A stretch of DNA of 55,091 nt from Rhodanobacteraceae bacterium (GTDB taxonomy: Bacteria > Pseudomonadota > Gammaproteobacteria > Xanthomonadales > Rhodanobacteraceae): positions 1 through 55,091 of the forward strand of contig PLNP01000049.1 in NCBI GenBank assembly GCA_003142815.1, written 5' to 3'. Shown here one piece after another: positions 53,946 to 55,091 of the stretch (its first letter is position 1; every line of letters starts with the position of its first letter). The translations under genes and the position numbers were made by a program. A model generated the notes under the pieces. It saw nothing but the letters and a program-made list of their open reading frames with translations, did not search any database and was not told where the DNA came from.

Positions 53946-54236
53946 GCCTAACTATTCCGTAAGAGACTTCCCGTCAACTCCACGCAGCTAATGGTCTTGC
54001 CTTGAGCTTTCAGGCGATCGCTAGTCATCGAGTTTTCCGTTGGTAGTGCGTGTTGCGTTCGTCAGTTCGATGCGGTCCGACGATGCCAGACTGCATTTCC
54101 GTAAACGGTCTTGTTGAGCCGACTGTATTGACTCGGACTTGGGTATAAACCGCGCCCGGAGACCTCGTTCATTCATCGGTATCGCCGGTGTTCCAGGGAT
54201 CAGCCGGAACACGTTTGGACGTCCGAATAGTTAGTC
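53946..54236. other. attC-like left core and matching inverted end
   Basis: GCCTAAC (53946-53952) fits the RYYYAAC core and is followed by TATTCCG. CGAATAGTTAGTC (54224-54236) is its near-inverse (CTAACTATTC/GAATAGTTAG). The 290 bp between are too long for one ordinary attC and hold only a doubtful 63-codon minus-strand frame (54021-54212), so a deleted or fused cassette is likely. Nothing else is recognised up to the IS110 gene. Confidence 0.4.
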
Positions 54237-54295
54237 AGGTTCTCTCCGGGTGGGTCTGACCCGTTGCTACCGCTTCGCTCTGACGGTGAAGTGAA

Positions 54296-55091
54296 TCATG
54301 TGAACGTTGCCGTGGTCGTGTGCAGGCTCGCCGGGCGTTTCGCCATCGGGTGCGCCAGCGATGCGTTGGGGTCGTAGTCCGCGTCATGGGCGAGCATCGC
54401 CCACAGCTGCCGCGCGTGTTTGTTGGCGATCGCCACCAGCAGCTTGCCGAATGGCATCCGGCACGCCAGTTGGGCGATCCAGATCTGCTCAGGCGTGGCC
54501 CTTTCCACGCTGACCGCTTTGGCTCGCTGCAGGCTGCTGCGTGCACCTTGGATCAACAGCGTGCGCAGGTACGTGTCACCGCGGCAGCTGATCGTGCCCA
54601 GTCGCGTATGTCCACCGCTGGAGTGCTGAGTCGGCACCAAACCGAGCCACGCGGCCAGTTGCCGGCCGTTCTTGAAATCCTTCGCCGAGCCCACGCTGGC
54701 CACGAGCGCATCGGCCGTGATCGGACCGATGCCGATGATCGAGCGCACCCGCACGCAGCGTTCGTCGGCTTGGGCGTGCGCCTCGATGCGCGCATCACAG
54801 GCACTAATGCGTTCGCGGATCTGTTGCCAGTGATCATTCAAGTCGCCGATCAACTCGCGCAGTTCTGTAGGCAGTGCCGAGTTCTGGCCGATGTCCTCCA
54901 ACGCCACCCGCAACGCGTGGTCGCTCTGCGCCACAATCAGGCCGAACTCGGCCAGCAGGCCGCGCAGGCGATTGCCGATCGCCAGGCTTTCGACCTTGTA
55001 GCCTTCGCGCACCCGATGCCAGGACAGGCGCGCTTGCTGGTCGATAGACTTGACCGCGACAAAGCGCATGTGAACCGCTCCGGGAATCCCG
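54296..55091 (-). CDS. IS110-family transposase (5' part outside window)
   Basis: The C-terminal two-thirds of a DEDD-type IS110 transposase: MRFVAVKSIDQQARLSWHRV, coiled central part, and the transposase_20 domain IIGIGPITADALVASVGSAK, FKNGRQLAAWLGLVPTQHSS, GGHTRLGTISCRGDTYLRTL with the conserved Ser region. The frame stays open to the window edge (GIPGAVH before MRF), so the gene continues beyond 55091. ORF ends at 54296 with no inverted repeats, as usual for the family. Confidence 0.88.
   Translation of the reverse strand, partial: GIPGAVHMRFVAVKSIDQQARLSWHRVREGYKVESLAIGNRLRGLLAEFGLIVAQSDHALRVALEDIGQNSALPTELRELIGDLNDHWQQIRERISACDARIEAHAQADERCVRVRSIIGIGPITADALVASVGSAKDFKNGRQLAAWLGLVPTQHSSGGHTRLGTISCRGDTYLRTLLIQGARSSLQRAKAVSVERATPEQIWIAQLACRMPFGKLLVAIANKHARQLWAMLAHDADYDPNASLAHPMAKRPASLHTTTATFT

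Noticed and set aside
54021-54212. 63-codon minus-strand frame between the attC-like cores
   Set aside because: No start signal or family similarity seen. It is kept only as part of the description of the attC-like region.

Overview
The window looks like a chromosomal stretch of a high-GC gammaproteobacterium of the Xanthomonadales, probably close to Rhodanobacteraceae (Dokdonella/Rudaea-like) or Xanthomonadaceae. The clues are a methionine synthase split into two genes, class III PHA synthase (phaC/phaE), a DUF2007-type gene next to bpt and tesB, a secreted protein ending in an FRDGLDG-type tail, and many short palindromic repeats of the kind common in that order. The assignment rests on recognition, not on a search.

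Layout. 1-5.3 kb: 3' part of an RND efflux permease, a lytic transglycosylase and a methyltransferase. 5.3-8 kb: acyl-CoA dehydrogenase with a duplicated 3' end, and a secreted esterase. 8-13.2 kb: an ArsR-methyltransferase fusion regulator (SahR-like) followed by the two metH genes. 13.3-17.8 kb: LAB_N membrane protein, phaC, phaE, a phospholipid-methyltransferase-like gene and a Gly/Tyr-rich secreted protein. 18-23.9 kb: rlmL, a small esterase, an amidase, tesB, a DUF2007 protein and bpt. 23.9-26.6 kb: a decayed IS1595-type transposase, a DUF3494 (ice-binding-like) protein with IPTL-CTERM tail, and a frameshifted gene. 26.6-32.3 kb: purT, a transglutaminase-like protein, a CPBP protease with a small upstream ORF, a DUF3887 protein, a VanY-type peptidase and DUF423. 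32.4-37.4 kb: a Gld-type ABC transporter operon. 37.7-45.4 kb: DUF3025, ECF sigma factor plus Ser/Thr kinase-TPR, a delta-60 repeat protein and rimO. 45.7-52.3 kb: a translationally coupled 5-oxoproline operon (dienelactone hydrolase, HIT, pxpB, pxpC, pxpA), DUF969/DUF979 permease genes and pcp. 52.4-55.1 kb: vapBC, a truncated integron-type integrase with a cassette-like lipoprotein gene, and a partial IS110 transposase.

The most striking signal is the behaviour of the interspersed palindromic repeats. At least six families are visible. They fill most intergenic gaps. They supply stop codons (amidase, DUF979, pxpA). They are inserted in frame inside metH2, pxpC and pxpA. In two places they come with duplications of gene ends: a 20-bp duplication flanking a 180-bp insert at the gldA/gldF junction, and a duplicated final 30 codons of the acyl-CoA dehydrogenase. 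The second recurrent signal is a -10 motif, TA(C/G)AATC, placed 6-7 nt before several start codons, which suggests leaderless transcripts.
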